NCBI GenBank assembly: GCA_028673005.1
Contig: CM054113.1
Location: forward strand, 69,855,850-69,919,849
Source: Tanypteryx hageni
Lineage: Eukaryota; Arthropoda; Insecta; Odonata; Petaluridae
Length of the DNA: 64,000 nucleotides
Reading direction: 5' to 3'
Shown: positions 1 through 13,100 of the stretch, one piece after another
Layout of the letters: each line of letters starts with the position of its first letter
How positions within the stretch are numbered: the stretch's first letter is position 1
Position numbers and translations under genes: made by a program
Notes under the pieces: generated by a model
What the model saw: the letters and a program-made list of their open reading frames with translations, nothing else
What the model was told of the DNA's origin: nothing
The model's database searches: none

Positions 1-1143
1 ATAATATGCAAATAAGTGACGTTTTGTAATTTACCGACGTGTACTCGGTCAGTCGTCGTAATAGTGTATTTAATTGAATTAAAATACTTTACTAATGGAT
101 AAAAATTGTTTATAGTCAGATAACTCGGGTATTAGCTTCGGTGGACGAATTTAATTTACGATATCTTGTACGAAATGATTTTAAATGATCTAATATATGG
201 TAATTGTGAAGTGCATAAGTTTTTCGAATTTCCTTTAAAAATAGAAAACAGATTTTCAGTCTACGAGAGTGTGAATTATAAACCAAAGGCATCGCAGACA
301 AGTTTATGTATCACGTAACTGTTTTTTCGCTTAAATTTGTCGTCGCCGTTTAAAAAATCCATATGAAAGTAAAAAATGGAGTACTTCCTCGACGATATTA
401 ACTTTTCGGTACATTTTAACGCAAAAAATAATGTCAACGAATGCCAGCTTTTTCTCGCAACATTTCCTCGGATTAAAACCGCATTTCGTCGTAGACGGGC
501 TGTTTAATTATAAAAATCCATCCTTGGCAGAGAAGGGCAGGGAAGTACGGTGGCTTATGATAGAGGAAGACCCGTTTCAAAAACACGGAGCGAGGGAGGA
601 CTCTGTGAAGAGCGAGAGAGTGGGAGGAACCGTGACATGAAAGGATTGGCCAATTATATCGTATGTCCAAGGGAGTTGAGTGAGCAGGAAGTATACATCA
701 TCTTACTTCTCTTCCTCTTCTTGCACTCGCTACGGCACTATTTCCTCTCCGTCCCCACCCACAACCCCCTCAATCTCCTCCCTCCTCTCCTCTATCTCTC
801 TCTCGCAATCATCTTTATTTCTCTTCCACCTTCTAACTCTTCTCCTTCCCGCGCATTTTTTCCTCCTCAGGCGTCTCCACCCTTTCTTCTTATCATTTTT
901 ATACTCCATCTTCCTCTTTCCTCATTTGATGTCATATCTCTTTGCTCTCCTAGATTCTTTGCATGGATAACGGAGATTGATCACGTTTCCCATAGTTCGA
1001 TTAATTCTTTCGGAGAATTCGTTTCGTATTCTTTAACGAACATATAAATACACTCTCACACACATATATGTATGTGGTCATTTATACATGCTTAAATAAA
1101 TACACACATCTATAGGAACCCTGAACATCCTCAAATTATACTG
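1..1143. other. Gene-free DNA with a pyrimidine-rich tract
   Basis: No open frame here looks like a conserved protein. The main structure is a C/T-rich tract at about 701-925 on the + strand, which creates spurious Ser/Leu/Pro-rich open frames. The last part (about 1045-1100) has short CA/TA runs. I read it as intronic or intergenic DNA. Confidence 0.7.
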
Positions 1144-1199
1144 ACAGCAATTTGAAGGGTAAGAATTATTTCTATAATTCTTACCCTTCAAATTGCTGT
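1144..1199. repeat. Perfect 26-bp inverted repeat with 4-nt loop
   Basis: The left arm at 1144-1169 (starting ACAGCAATTTGAAGGG) is exactly complementary to the right arm at 1174-1199 (ending CCCTTCAAATTGCTGT). The loop is TTCT at 1170-1173, and pairing stops directly outside both arms. A transcript would form a 26-bp perfect hairpin. The lack of bulges and the tiny loop are unlike a normal microRNA precursor. A recent template-switch inversion or a fold-back repeat is more likely. Confidence 0.95.
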
Positions 1200-3458
1200 T
1201 TGCTTTATTAATTTACCTTTTTGAAGTAATGTAAAGTAAGTAAGTAAATGGAGAGAAATTTCAATTTACCTATGTTAAACGTATAATCTATTTATAATTT
1301 TTTAATTCCAAGTATTTTTATATTAAGTATTGTTTGCTTGTACATATTGTTGTCACCTGACCTTATCGCCAACCCCGTAAAATATTTTTTCTAATAATAA
1401 CATATACATACCTACGTATATGCATGCTTTAATTATATACATAATATTCTTATTCTGTACGTTGCTCCGTCCGTCCGTCCGTTGGTTCGCCGGAACGCTC
1501 TATAGAAATCCCCATAAGAGAACACTTAAAAATACCTTTTTTCATTTGCAGGCTTTTTTCTTTTGCAAAATTAAATTAGAAGTAATTGACCTACGATCTT
1601 CGGACCTGGACCATTTTAAAGAAAAATAAACGTGAATTCTTATTTTTATCGTGGACTTTTGCCTAAATCGCTCAAGTTATACGTTTAAATCACGTTTATT
1701 GAAAATTTTAATCTTTTTAAAGATATGTTGTCTTGCCGACCGTGTCATTGTTAAACATCGAGATTGCATTGTCGTCCTTATAGTATATGCGTAAGGAAAG
1801 TGTTTTGAATGCTTTAGTACGAGAGAGAGAAGGCGCCCCAATTATTTATAATTAAAATCGTGTTTTTCATTAATTTCTTTTCAGTTAACTTCCTATTGAC
1901 ATTTTTGGTAATTAACTATTTTTATAGTTATTTTCATAATTTTTTGCAGTGCATCTTATAATTAACCGGAGTTATAAATTCGCATCGCATATATGAATCA
2001 CGCAAAAAGCCATTTCTTAACATGCAGACCTTTTTCGTTAACATTTTAAAATATTTCAAGGATGAGGTATTTAACTTAGATTAGTTATGCGAATAGAAGA
2101 ATTTAAATCTCATTCGTAAATCTCCAAAAAATACGTTTTAATACGATTTTTCACGTTTTCACGCATTTTGTTTATATAGGGCCACTGTTGTCCCAATTGT
2201 TGAATTATATTCTTGGCCTTATAATAAATGCACCAATTTAGTGCTTTAACACGGGTCAGACTTTTATACATGGGTACAACTTATTTACTGAATTTATTAA
2301 GTAATTAGAGGGAGAAAGGAAAAGAGAATGGGAATGATCAGAAATTGTATAGGATTAAAAGGAACTGCAGTACCAAAATAACAATAATAAATTATAATCG
2401 TTTATAAAAAATGTTATACTATTGAATCATGAGCCATTGCCAAATGGTGGAAATTCATAAAACTAAATATAGGCCTCGTAATTTTCAATGGATTTCTTTA
2501 ACTGATAATACAGCAAATATTTCGAACCGAATTTCAAATAGGAGTGAAAAAATAACATTTTATGACTTTTATTTAAATTTCTTTAACTAAAGTGATTTTC
2601 CTGCAAAATTTTCAAAACTAATACAGTTAAAAGAAAAGTGCAATCTTAAAATATAGTTAAACTCATTGCAGTTCATGTAAATATTTAGTTAATAGTAAGT
2701 AAGTACTACACATTTGTCCTTTGATGGTAAATTGACAGTTCGTTCACATTTTATCCTGTTTTTTACGAGTTAATAAGAGTAAAATAATTCATTTATTAAG
2801 TTAAATTCTATACGTTTTAAATAACTTATAATTTTCTCAAATATTTCAAGTAAATTTCAGCTACTTCTTTATGCATTATATCTTATTATCTCGATTTTCC
2901 TCTTATTTTCAGCAAATATTTGGATATTCATTTGGCCTCTCTACTAATAATTACTTAAACAGTATAATTAAAACAAAGATAACTTTCAAAAACACTGATT
3001 TGATTCTGCATGAAAGCCAAACCAGATCATAGCATATCTTACTGATTTTTCATATCGAAATCATATATATTTGGAATACTTTTATGATAATCCCATCATA
3101 TTTGACGGGAAATTACGCCAGTATATACATATTCACACACGAACACGATAATAGAAATATGTTAACAAAGTCGAAGAAGGTTATTTTTGGTGAAATGCGA
3201 TGTTTTTATTTTCCATTCAAATTTCTGAATAAACCAAAAGCGTTCAAAGCTACACATCGCTTCGTAAAATCAATGTCATAAGCTATTGTATGGAAGGACC
3301 GAATTTCCGTACGACTTGGAATCCAACAATGCTCGGAATATGCGTCCCTGTTATCTAAAAAAAATATCTGCCACCGCCACGCTTTATATCTCACCGCTCC
3401 CGTCAGATAAATAACTCCAGTAACGAGCGTGATGATGGACGGCCACACACGCGCACTT
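1200..3458. other. Gene-free AT-rich DNA
   Basis: About 2.3 kb of AT-rich sequence with many stops in all frames. The only modest structure is a run of CCGT units at 1468-1483. I see no transposon termini, RNA gene or coding exon. Confidence 0.65.
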
Positions 3459-3481
3459 ACACACACACACACACACACACA
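3459..3481. repeat. (AC)n microsatellite
   Basis: About eleven AC units in a row, preceded by a shorter CACACACGCGCAC run at about 3443-3455. It is an ordinary dinucleotide microsatellite with some Z-DNA potential. Confidence 0.95.
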
Positions 3482-3705
3482 TTATTCTCCTCCTCTACGA
3501 AAAACCCCATGCGGCGAGAATGGCGCGCCCTCCCGAATGCTAACGGGAAAGAGTGGAGTGATTGGCGCATAAAACTTTCATTAGTGTTCCCTTTTGTGTC
3601 GCCAAAACGGCGGTTACGTTGAGTGGACTCCCGCTGCCCGCATTTGGGCCTAATGAAATCTCAGCCATGCGCTCCAATCAAGAGACCGTCGTCCACTCAA
3701 TGGCC

Positions 3706-3915
3706 ATATCTCTCTCTCTCTCTCGCTAACTCTCCTCATTCTCTCTCTTCACTCTCTTTCGTCTCTCTCTTATCATTCTCTCCTTTCCTCACTCCTTTCT
3801 ATCTCTCTCTCCATTCTCTCTCTCGTTTCCTCCCGCTTCCTTATCTCTCCCCTCCATCTCCCCATTCTCCCTTCCTCTTATCCCTGCTTTCCAATCCCCA
3901 CTCTCTCTTTTACCG
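3706..3915. repeat. Polypyrimidine (CT-rich) tract
   Basis: About 210 bp almost wholly C and T on the + strand, built from CTCT, CTCC and CATTCTC variants. The 100-residue open frame running through it is low-complexity (Ser, Leu, Pro) and is not a gene. Confidence 0.85.
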
Positions 3916-6784
3916 ATTTATCTGAATATCTGTACCCTTATCAACTAACCCCCACCGCCATCGTCTACAGCTTCGTATGCAGACGTCAAACCCGTCTTCT
4001 ATTTCCCCTCATCATGGCTTCCGCGAAATATTATCCCCACCGCCGCTAATTTATTTCGCCCAATTGGTATAATTATTGGATTTCCGTCGTGATCACCTTC
4101 CTGATCCATTGCATTATCTCCTGGAGGCCTCTCTCCTTTTCCAGAGACCGTTCAGCCGCGTAGTTTAATCTTATGTATAAGTTGCACGAAATACTCTTCG
4201 CACTCGAAAATTTTCTTTCTTTGATTCCAAAGTGGACAAATAACTTAATGTGTGACATTACGTAGTAAGTTTTTTTTACAAAGCGCCCCGTCGTCGGGTG
4301 CTTCATCCCAAAGGGGGCAACGATACATCGCGCGAAGTGCGTGGCTCGGCGAATGCCATTATCTTCGCGTCAACGTTTTCCGAGGACGAAACCCATTACG
4401 CATATTTCACATCCAACGTTCGCGGATATATTTAAAAATCTGCTCGAGCGCATATTTCAATTTCTCCCGTTTACCGTTTAGCTGCATAGCGGAGTTTTTT
4501 TTGTCTTGCGCACGCGCTATCTCTTTCGTTTTAAGGTTCGAGGAATCCGTCGCAACTCGGAGAACGTCTCTTCTTCCTCTACTTCTTTTTTTGAAACCAT
4601 CCGCGCGGAATCCTTTTCAATCTTCAGCGAATTTTCGGCGAGCATATGGAAACGCTAAGGAGCGACCCGTGGGAGTGGCGCGGTGTGTTTTATATGTAGG
4701 GCGGAGCATAAACGGAGGGAGGGTTTTGGAGGAGGAGAAGAGAGGGGACCAGAAAACCACCACCAGCGGCTTAGGGAGATAGGAAAGGGTGAGGGTGGAT
4801 GGGTGGGCGCTAGGTCGCTAACCTCAAAATCCAACCGAGGGAGAGAAAGATTTAAGTAAGAAAGAGTGAGGTAGATAGGTAGGGGAAAGGCCCTTGAGGT
4901 GGAGTAGAAAGGGATGAATAAAAAGTGAAGGAAAGCGATTTTTTTCACACGAGGATCTTCCTTCCTTACCTATCGGAAGGAATTTTCTTCAGAATTCTCT
5001 CAAATCGCATGTGAAATCCCTCCCTATTTGGGTTCTTATTCCCATTTCGCTTCTTCCTTTGTTATCTTCTTCGCTGTCCACATTCTCCGACTCTCCCGAC
5101 TTCTGCCCTTTCCTTTTCCAACGGCTAATCTTTCTCAGTTGGAATTTTTTTCTCGCAAGGAACGCAAGGCCGGATTATTTAGAGGTGAATGGAGTCTCCT
5201 TGGAAAAGATGATTGCGGTGAATGGATTTGCTCTTTTGGAGTGCATCAGTAGGGGATGGAGGGGAATTCAGGAGTATCCCGTTTCTCGTAGGAACCGTTT
5301 TTTGAACGTTGAAATGTTACTTCCTGGAAAAATCGCGTAACGACAGCTAAGGAGGAACGAAAAAGATTTAGTGCATGCTGTGTTATTCCGCAGCCTCTTG
5401 TGGTTGGTCGAAATAACGGCGACGATAAACATATCAATCGTGGTCGAAGTAATATGAAAAATTATGCATTAAGGACAAACAAGAGGCAAGAATGCCAAAT
5501 GATCACTGAAGGACATTCTTCTGACTTCATAGAGGATGTTTTCTCCATTCGACGCAGTTTTAACCACATAAATCTATATTGAATTGAAAAATATGTTTCT
5601 CCAGTAGCCATAAAAATGTGGGGAAAACCATAAAACTAAAGTCATAAGGAGAGATCAATAATTCTTTCTTGAATTGAAATTTATAACGCTTTTAAGTATG
5701 TATGTATACGTGATGAAAGTTTATTATACTGAAAACATACAAAAGCTACACCGTACCGTAAAATACGTTTCCTGCGTAATTATAATGCAAAGGGCGTCGG
5801 ATCCATAAAAGGAAGTGAGATATATATGACGAAAAAAGGAAATAATTCATTCCTCCGCCCTTCCCTGTTCTTCCCAATATCCAGTAGCGTCCAGTGAGGA
5901 AAGTTTTATCTCTTCTGAATAAATGGCTCCGCGGCACGGGTACTGGATGAAGAAAATTTGGCTTCGGAGCAGAAGCAATTTTGCCCTCTCTCTCTCTCTC
6001 ATCTATCTTTCGCACTCTGCATCCACAATGCTCCAGGAATTTTATTTGCCGATTTATTTTTTGGGGTCAAGCGAGGTGTGCGATGAAGTATCGACGATGG
6101 CCTTTATTTTTAGCAACAGACTCTGTACGTCCAATATCGTTCCCTCCATTCTTATGTCAATCCGGACGTCCTTTGCAAGCCACTGTGATCCGGTTTTTTC
6201 TAATAAAAAATGAGATCTCTCGATTTAACGGAAAAAATTTTATTCCCTCGAAAACTTTTTCAGCGAGCCAGTTATTTATCGATAAATTCGAGCTCGGGTG
6301 CAGAGATGGCGCCAGATTCTGTTTCAGCACACTTCTTTGCTTCTTTGGCAATATAAATCGGGCCAAAATTTTCGGTATCTAATGCGAAACGTGACTAAAT
6401 TACGGTCAACGTCGAGTTCGTGGTTGTATTTACCCCTACACATATTTCGAAATCAATGCGGATTGTGGGGTTAGTAATGATTAAATTCGATTAGAATCAG
6501 TTAATTAACATCTGTGCATGTATTTAAATTTGCTAAAATTTATTGGAAATAACCGATTTTGATTTCATGTAAAGAAACTTATGCATAAAATTCAGGTTGG
6601 TACAATTGAGTATCATATATATATATATAAAATAAATGTTTTTTTTTATTTCAATGAAATTCATTCTGTTGTAAACAAGATTGGAAAGGTGTACTCCATG
6701 TCGGAGTACACAGAGTTTCCAAATGCGTTCTTTGAGATTTCACAATTGTCTCAATATTTTTCGCTCAGATGAGAATTTAACGAG
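3916..6784. other. Gene-free DNA
   Basis: No conserved coding or RNA feature is visible. Base composition alternates between GC-richer stretches (4270-5400) and AT-rich stretches (5500-6780), with purine-rich DNA at about 4700-4930 and a short CT run at 5982-6002. Several open frames of 60-176 codons lie in the GC-richer part, but they are simple in composition and resemble no family I know. Confidence 0.6.
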
Positions 6785-7570
6785 AAGCAAGCGAGGTACT
6801 TGGTAAAATACATGTAAAGTAGTCGTAATTATTGTCCGATTTTAACCAAAATTGGAATCGGTCAATTAATTTTAACAAAAATACCCAATACCAAATTTCA
6901 TCACAATACATCAAGCAGTTTCCGAGTTGAAACAAAGGAACATTGTAAACTACACGTAGGTCTTCATGTAAAGTGGTCGTCATTGTTGTCCGATTTTAAC
7001 CAAAATTGGAATCAGTCGACCAATTTTAGCAAAACTCCCCAATACCAAATTTCATTAAAATACATCTAGCGGTTTCCGAGCTGAAATAGAGGAAAATTGT
7101 AAACTACATGTAGGTCTTCATGTAAAGTGGTCGTAATTGTTGTCCGAAATTGTCCGTAATTGCTGTCCAAAATTAAAATCGGGTGACCAATTTTAGCAAA
7201 ACTCTCCAATACCGAATTTCATCAAAATACGTCCTTCGGTTCCCTACTTGAAACAAAGGAACCTTGTAAACTACATGTAGGTCATGTAAAGTGGTCGTAA
7301 TTGTTGTGCGATTTTAACCATAATTGGAATCGGTCGACCGATTTTGGCAAAACTCCGCATTACCAAATTTCATCAAAATACTTCCAGCGGTTCCCGAGTT
7401 GAAACAAAGGAACATTATAAACTATATGTAGGTAAAGTGGTCGTAATTGTTATCCGATTTTAACAAAAATTGGTATTTGTTGACTAATTTTAGCAAAACT
7501 CCTTAATACCAAATTTCTTCAAAATACGTCCTGCGGTTCCCGAGTTTTAACATGCGGACGGACGGACAGA
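6785..7570. repeat. Tandem array, about five ~154-bp units
   Basis: The marker CATGTAAAGTGGTCGTAAT recurs with small changes at 6811, 6965, 7119 and 7283, and as GGTAAAGTGGTCGTAAT at 7431. Spacings are 154, 154, 164 and about 150 bp. Each unit also has a conserved stretch reading like ACCAAATTTCATCAAAAT followed by GCGGTTCCCGAGTTGAAAC. The 164-bp spacing contains an extra partial copy of TTGTCCG near 7140-7165. The array ends in GCGGACGGACGGACAGA and a hairpin. It is noncoding; the transposon class, if any, is not clear. Confidence 0.9.
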
Positions 7571-7584
7571 AATGACCTCCCCTA

Positions 7585-7614
7585 TATGCGTTCACTTGGT
7601 GCAAAGAACGCATA
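7585..7614. repeat. Hairpin closing the ~154-bp tandem array
   Basis: TATGCGTTC at 7585-7593 pairs with GAACGCATA at 7606-7614, with a 12-nt loop. It lies just after the GGACGGACGGACAGA segment that ends the array. A hairpin at an element end is reminiscent of Helitron termini or of structured SINE/MITE tails, but no diagnostic terminus is proven. Confidence 0.75.
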
Positions 7615-10600
7615 ATAAATGGATAGATGCGTGTTGTCTCTATCTAGTTTTACAAGTCATTTGCACGCGAAAGCGATTGCAAAAAAATATTACAGTACAT
7701 ATATATTTTGACAACGCCTCAAAAAAACAGTCGGTAAGACACGAAGAAAGAATGGAGGTAATGCAGAAAAACTAAACTACTCGGGAGAATATCCTTTTTT
7801 GAGAAAATAAAACAATTTCTTCGGCTAAAATTGAAAAGCAAATACAGAGGGAGATAGTTGGAGGCAGGTGGATGCTAACGCGAGTTTGACGTAAGGCTGT
7901 CGTAATTGGGAGGGCGTTGGGAAAGGCTTACGTGAGTGTGAGGAGAGTAGGAAGAAGCGGTCAAAAGTAGGTGGGAGGGAAAAGGAGGAGGAGGAATGTG
8001 AGACTTCGTCATGTATGGTGGGCAGAGTCTGTTCGGCTCGGTCGGACAAACATTGACTCTTCGACGAGACGTCGCTCACGGACGCACTCGGCTTCAAGTG
8101 CATGCGCTTTCAGAACACGTGACTGGCTGAACAATGCAAGAGTCCGTGCTGATTTGCATATCGCCCGGAATGCGTTGTTAGCCGGCGTCTTTTTATCCAT
8201 TGGCTCACAAAAGGAAGGGAACGACTGGGATATTAATATATAATTTTTGGCGTGAAAGAAGTAAGCAGGGATTAATTAGGATGAAAATAATAAAAAAATA
8301 CATGTGGAAATTGTAATTCTTTTCTAAAATAAGTATTTTTTTTTATAAAAATAACTTGATTTCGAATGTTGTCCCATCATTCTTTCTCTATATATTAAAA
8401 TTGAAAAATATCATTTCGGCTGAAGTTGACGTCAGGCGAAATATTGCGCGCTCGTTCTTGTCTTATTAATTTCCATTATTTAGAACTGGACTCGTATCGG
8501 TTAAAATTAAGATGGATTGGCCTCATTTATTCGTGGAGAAGGTGAAAGAAAGGGAATTTGCTCAAAAGCGGATTGCTACCACTCTTGGTTTAAACTTTCT
8601 GCCTCTGATTGTGCTCGGTGAGACGTGGTTTTTTTATGCGAATTCAAAGATATTTACCATTGTTTCACTTCGATTAATTACCAATCATTTTAACAGAACA
8701 TTTAATTGATAGAGTAATTAGTCGTGTCAGGAATTTATTTTCCGTTGTGAAAGTTGCGTAATTTGCGACGCGGTTGTTGTCCGGAAAGATTAATACTGCG
8801 AATGAATTCATGCTCGAACCGCAGACTCCCTGATATTGTTCCCGCTTCCTAATTTGTTAGACAAATTGTGGCCTGAGTCACCGACTCGCGGGGTAACTGG
8901 ATTTCGACGTTTTCTGGCTAAAGAGTTGTTTGAGCGTAGAGCAACCTGGAGGGACTATTCCATACCGAGCGAGAAGGGGGGGGAGGAAAAGAGGGAGAAA
9001 TGGCGAAGAAGAGCTCGCAAAGACCACGTTTATGTGCTTTGAATCGGAAATCGCGCCATTCCCGGAAGCGACGCACTCGTGGCCCCCGCAACGCGACTGT
9101 TTGTTCTTCGGGCAAACGTGCGGAGGCTCTCGGTAAATATCTCCCTCGCCGTGGAAAACCACCCGTTTATTAAGTCCTTCGTCCGAAAGGATGGCCCAGA
9201 TCAGTTCGGGTGATTGCCAAGATGGGTACCGTTTATCAAGGCGACATCTATAAAAAGCTTGTTCGCGTGAAAGGTGACGCAAACCTTTGAACAGTTCTCC
9301 GGAACTTTTTGAATTTCACTGCATACCTTCGTGTTCGCTTGATCCTCACGAAACGCCGAATCAAATTCCACGAGATTCTGTAGGATGTTTTTAATATTCT
9401 GCACTCCAAAAAATGGGAGAAAATGTTCATCTTTTCCACTTAATCGGTGTAATAAAAACTAGCTTGGAAGAATTTAAATATTTTAATCAGAATTCGAAAT
9501 GATTCGTTCATAAAAACTTCTTATCTCCAATTTAACCGTAAATTATAAGAAATTCATTTCTTTAATCTTAGCTTGAGAATCAGAAAACGTGGTGATATAC
9601 ATCCATATTAATTCCAAATGTACCGCGTTAGCCCTGTTTCCGAGTACAGGTATAGCGAAATAATCCATTCAACAGAGTGAAAAAATTCCCCGCCCAATTC
9701 GTATTATCTACGCTGCTGTTGGTTTCCGCGAGTTTAACCTTTACCTTTCAGTAATATCTTTACTAAATTCGGTGTGGATTACTTTTAAACGGCTTACTCG
9801 CAGAAAACTCGAGCGAATGGCATTTTGTCTGTGAAATATGGTTTAGTAATTGCAGGATAAGCAAAAATGTCTCCACCAAATCGTTAAAATAACGTTCTTG
9901 GAGGAAAAGGCGACTGCTTAAATAAATATACATACTTGAATACTGCTACAGTGGGTGGAATCCCTTAAAGGAATGACACAACACCTAAACAAGATTTTGC
10001 CACACTGGATTCAGCTTCCCACTCCGGGCAGACGTGCCGACGGCCAGGCTATCAACCAGCGGGCAGGCGTTCATTAAACAAAATCGTTCCTCGACCCCGC
10101 GAATCTTTTTGACTGGATTCGACGCAAAAATAGTATTTTGGCGATTTATTTTGGAGGCGCCGGAACGGGCCCTACCAGGCGAGATCCATCCGATAAAATT
10201 ATCCCTCCGAGGCTAAGATTAATCGAACTATTTTGTTTTAATGCATTCGGAGGCGTGATTCACCCGCATTATTTTCACGGATGCTTAAAAATGTTTTATT
10301 ATAAAGCCGTCGCGCGCTATTCTGCGCCTAGGAGGAGGTTCCCTTCCCTTCGCGCCCAAAATAGATCCATTTCCTCGGTCAATATAAAATTCTCTCTTAA
10401 AGTCTCGGAGCATTTTTTTCTCGTAAAAATCCCGTCTACTTAAAAAAAAAATCTTTGCGCGGATATATAAAAAATGTAATTTTATTTAGAGTATTTTTGC
10501 AACTACTATCGATAGGTGAGGAAAATATTTTAACCCTCCTTGAACCTCCTACTTATTCCGACGATGGTTATTGCCCATGTTTGCCCTTTTGAAGTTCTTT

Positions 10601-10919
10601 AAAAGGGTTGTAGGATCAACTACTTCTAAACAGCAGCGACGGTTAAAACGAGGAAAGGCACTAAATGAGAGGATAAAGCAAGAACGTTGCCACGAAAAGA
10701 GAGAGAACGACGCGTGATGCAGGAAAACGAACGCGTTACTGAGTTACGTTTTATCTTATACCATCGATTCGACGAGAGAAAATATCCGAAATTATTTTTT
10801 TAAAAAGGAGGCGAAAAAAGGAATATTTGTGTTCCGCAAATTTCATCGAGTTTCATCCCGCTAGGTGTACATAAACGAGTCTTAACTGTTTTGGCACTAA
10901 GCTACAGTGCGCGGAGGAA
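7615..10919. other. Gene-free DNA
   Basis: No recognisable gene. Moderately GC-rich blocks (7850-8220, 8830-9400, 10020-10440) carry open frames of 60-134 codons that match no family by eye, separated by AT-rich DNA. One TGACGTCA palindrome lies at 8427-8434. I see nothing else supportable. Confidence 0.55.
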
Positions 10920-11360
10920 TGGGAAGAAGTAGCGGGTATGGGAGTCTGGTGCGAAGGGATTTAGAGAGATGAATGAGAGAGAGTGGGAAGGGAGTGGAGA
11001 GGGAGATAGAGAACGGGAGTCGTGGAGGAGGAGAAAGGGAGAGAGGTGTGGGGAAGAGAGTAAAGAGAGAGAGGCGCTAGATGCATCTGGTCCGGATTGG
11101 AGAGAGGCGGAATGCATGGGAGGAATGGGGAAAAAGGGGAGTGTAAGATGGGAGTGGCGGGGAAGGGAGACTTCTTTAGAAAGGTCAGTGGCCCTCCTGG
11201 TGCGTGGCTGACCGCCCCCGCACTCTTCCAGTAAACAGCTTGGGGTGGCGTGGGGCGTCAAGGAGAGGGGGAGAAGTTGGGTGGTATGAGAGGTAGTTGA
11301 GTGAGTGAGAGAGGTTGGGAGAGAGGAAATTAGGTAGGGAGAACGGGAAGTTTTGGACCA
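10920..11360. repeat. Purine-rich (GA/GGA) tract
   Basis: The + strand is strongly biased to A and G, with GAGAGAG, GGGAGG and GAGTGAG units, broken by a short normal segment at about 11185-11245. Open frames on both strands here (Arg/Glu/Gly-rich on +, Ser/Pro/Leu-rich on -) come from this composition. Confidence 0.8.
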
Positions 11361-12329
11361 AGTGCTTAACAAACCATGCGAAGACTGCCGCAAATGCTGC
11401 ACACATGCATCTCGCTCCGTTACCTAACGACATTTCTCGGGACCTGGGTTTCAAATCCGGAGTTCGTCTGGTAAAATAAATGAATAAATGAAAATACAGT
11501 TCCGCCTGCGTCGAAGTGTTAAATTTTCAGTGACTTTGCGGATAATGTTTATAGTTCGTCCCATCCTATAGCGGTACGAGAATAACGTAGCTGAAACTTA
11601 TAATTATTAAGCTAGGATTTGAAGTGAATAAATAAATGGGTGCTAGAAATAGACCTTGAGGGATCAAGCTGAAAAATTGTTAGCACTTTGTAAGTTCCGA
11701 CCTATTTGGGTAGAGGAGGATGATTCTCTAGCAGTGATTGCCATTTATTAAGCTACCCTCGCGAAGTTCATTATACGAGGAAAGGAGGCCGCGAGATAAA
11801 TCGAGGAGAGCAAAGTTGGCGCACTCGCGCAAAATTTTTACCGCTCGACGAGTGATTTTTCCCTCCGCTGCATTAGATACCTCGTTATTTTCGAAATCCT
11901 CTCCCCCCCCCCCACGCGCTTCGCAATGGCGAATTAAAAGAGGAACTGATTTGGATGTCCTCGCTTGAAACACCGCTCGAACGACGCCGTCGGAACCGAA
12001 AAAATAATATCCTGCGAACGTGTTCGCGAAGACTGTAAGATAGCGGCGGATTCCTTTCAACCACGTCTCTTCAAGGATTCATTCTCCTCGACGGAGCGCG
12101 TTGATATTTTTTTCTATTTCGAGAGCGGAGGCGCCTCTCTCTCTCGTTAAGTGTGGGCGGAAGTTGGCCGGATGAGAGCGCGGAGTGGCCGTTTCTTGGA
12201 GGGGGGAGCGGAAGGAGGGAAGGAAGAGAGAGAGAGGGAGGAAGGAAAAGAGGGATTCATCTCGAAAGAAGTGGCTTATAATTTTCTCTAAACCCCGCAC
12301 GAAGTTCTTAACACCAACTTGAGTGCTCA
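11361..12329. other. Gene-free DNA with a possible tRNA-derived fragment
   Basis: The stretch at about 11430-11480 reads GGGTTTCAAATCCGG, one inserted base away from a polymerase III B box (GGTTCRANNCC). It is followed by AAATAAATGAATAAATGAAAA, as in a SINE tail. No matching A box could be placed with confidence, so it is only a possible SINE fragment. The rest is gene-free, with purine-rich DNA at 12195-12255. Confidence 0.4.
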
Positions 12330-12545
12330 TCTCTTTCTTTCCTCCTCCCTCTCTGCTCCTTCTCCCCCCCCCTCTCTCTCCCTCTCTTCCTGTCACTCCC
12401 TCTCACTCTCTCCCTCTCACTCTCTCCCTCTCACTCTCTCCCTCTCACTCTACCTCTCTCTCTACCTCTCTTTCTCTCTCTACCTCTCTCTCTCTCTACC
12501 TCTCTCTCTCTACCTCTCTCTCTCTCTCTCTACCTCTCTCTTTTT
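12330..12545. repeat. Compound CT minisatellite
   Basis: It starts as mixed CT-rich DNA. It then has three to four near-perfect copies of a 14-bp CTCACTCTCTCCCT unit (about 12395-12450). A second block is made of TACC separated by CT runs of variable length (about 12450-12543). The two overlapping Ser/Leu-rich open frames of 86 and 89 codons are products of the repeat. Confidence 0.9.
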
Positions 12546-13100
12546 GGCTCGTCTTCTCGTACGTGAAATCGGTTTTTGACTATTTGTTTTAATACAAAAA
12601 TATATGAAAGAGGAGGGCAGGCGAATCTAATTAAGTAGTCGCAAAAATCTGGAATGGGCTATGTAAATCCGAAGAAAACGCTCTTGGTAGAAAAAATAAA
12701 AATTGAAACGCCCTTTTTATCTCTGTTACGCTCTTTGAAAGAGCCCATTAATCTTCGCGGTGGATTTTTTCCCTTTCGGTATCCCTGGGCGTTTTTTTAT
12801 CCTCGCGGGTCCCTTTATTTTATGAATTAAGAGGTCTTGAGCCTCAAAAGAAAGCATGAATCAGGCGAAAATGCCCGGGTGGCTTCTCTTTCGAGAAAGG
12901 GAAAATAACCCGGAAAAATTATATCAAACCCTCTATCACCCTGGTTGAAGTGTTGTTTCCTTTGTCGTTTCTTACAACAATAGGGGTGACGCTGTCATAA
13001 TACGTGTCATTCGGAAAGAAAGGCAGTTGAAGTCTTTTTATTTCTTTCCATTTCAGTTAAATAAATGTGTGCCGACGATAATATAGGTATAGCATCCATT
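12546..13100. other. Gene-free DNA
   Basis: No gene, RNA or transposon terminus is visible between the CT minisatellite and the MITE that starts at 13101. The last eight bases (13093-13100) are the left target-site duplication of that MITE. Confidence 0.6.

Noticed and set aside
1144..1199. A microRNA precursor
   Set aside because: Arms are perfectly paired with a 4-nt loop and only 56 bp in all; typical precursors are longer with bulges and larger loops.
12319..12592. Ser/Leu-rich open frames of 86 and 89 codons
   Set aside because: Direct product of CT microsatellite DNA.
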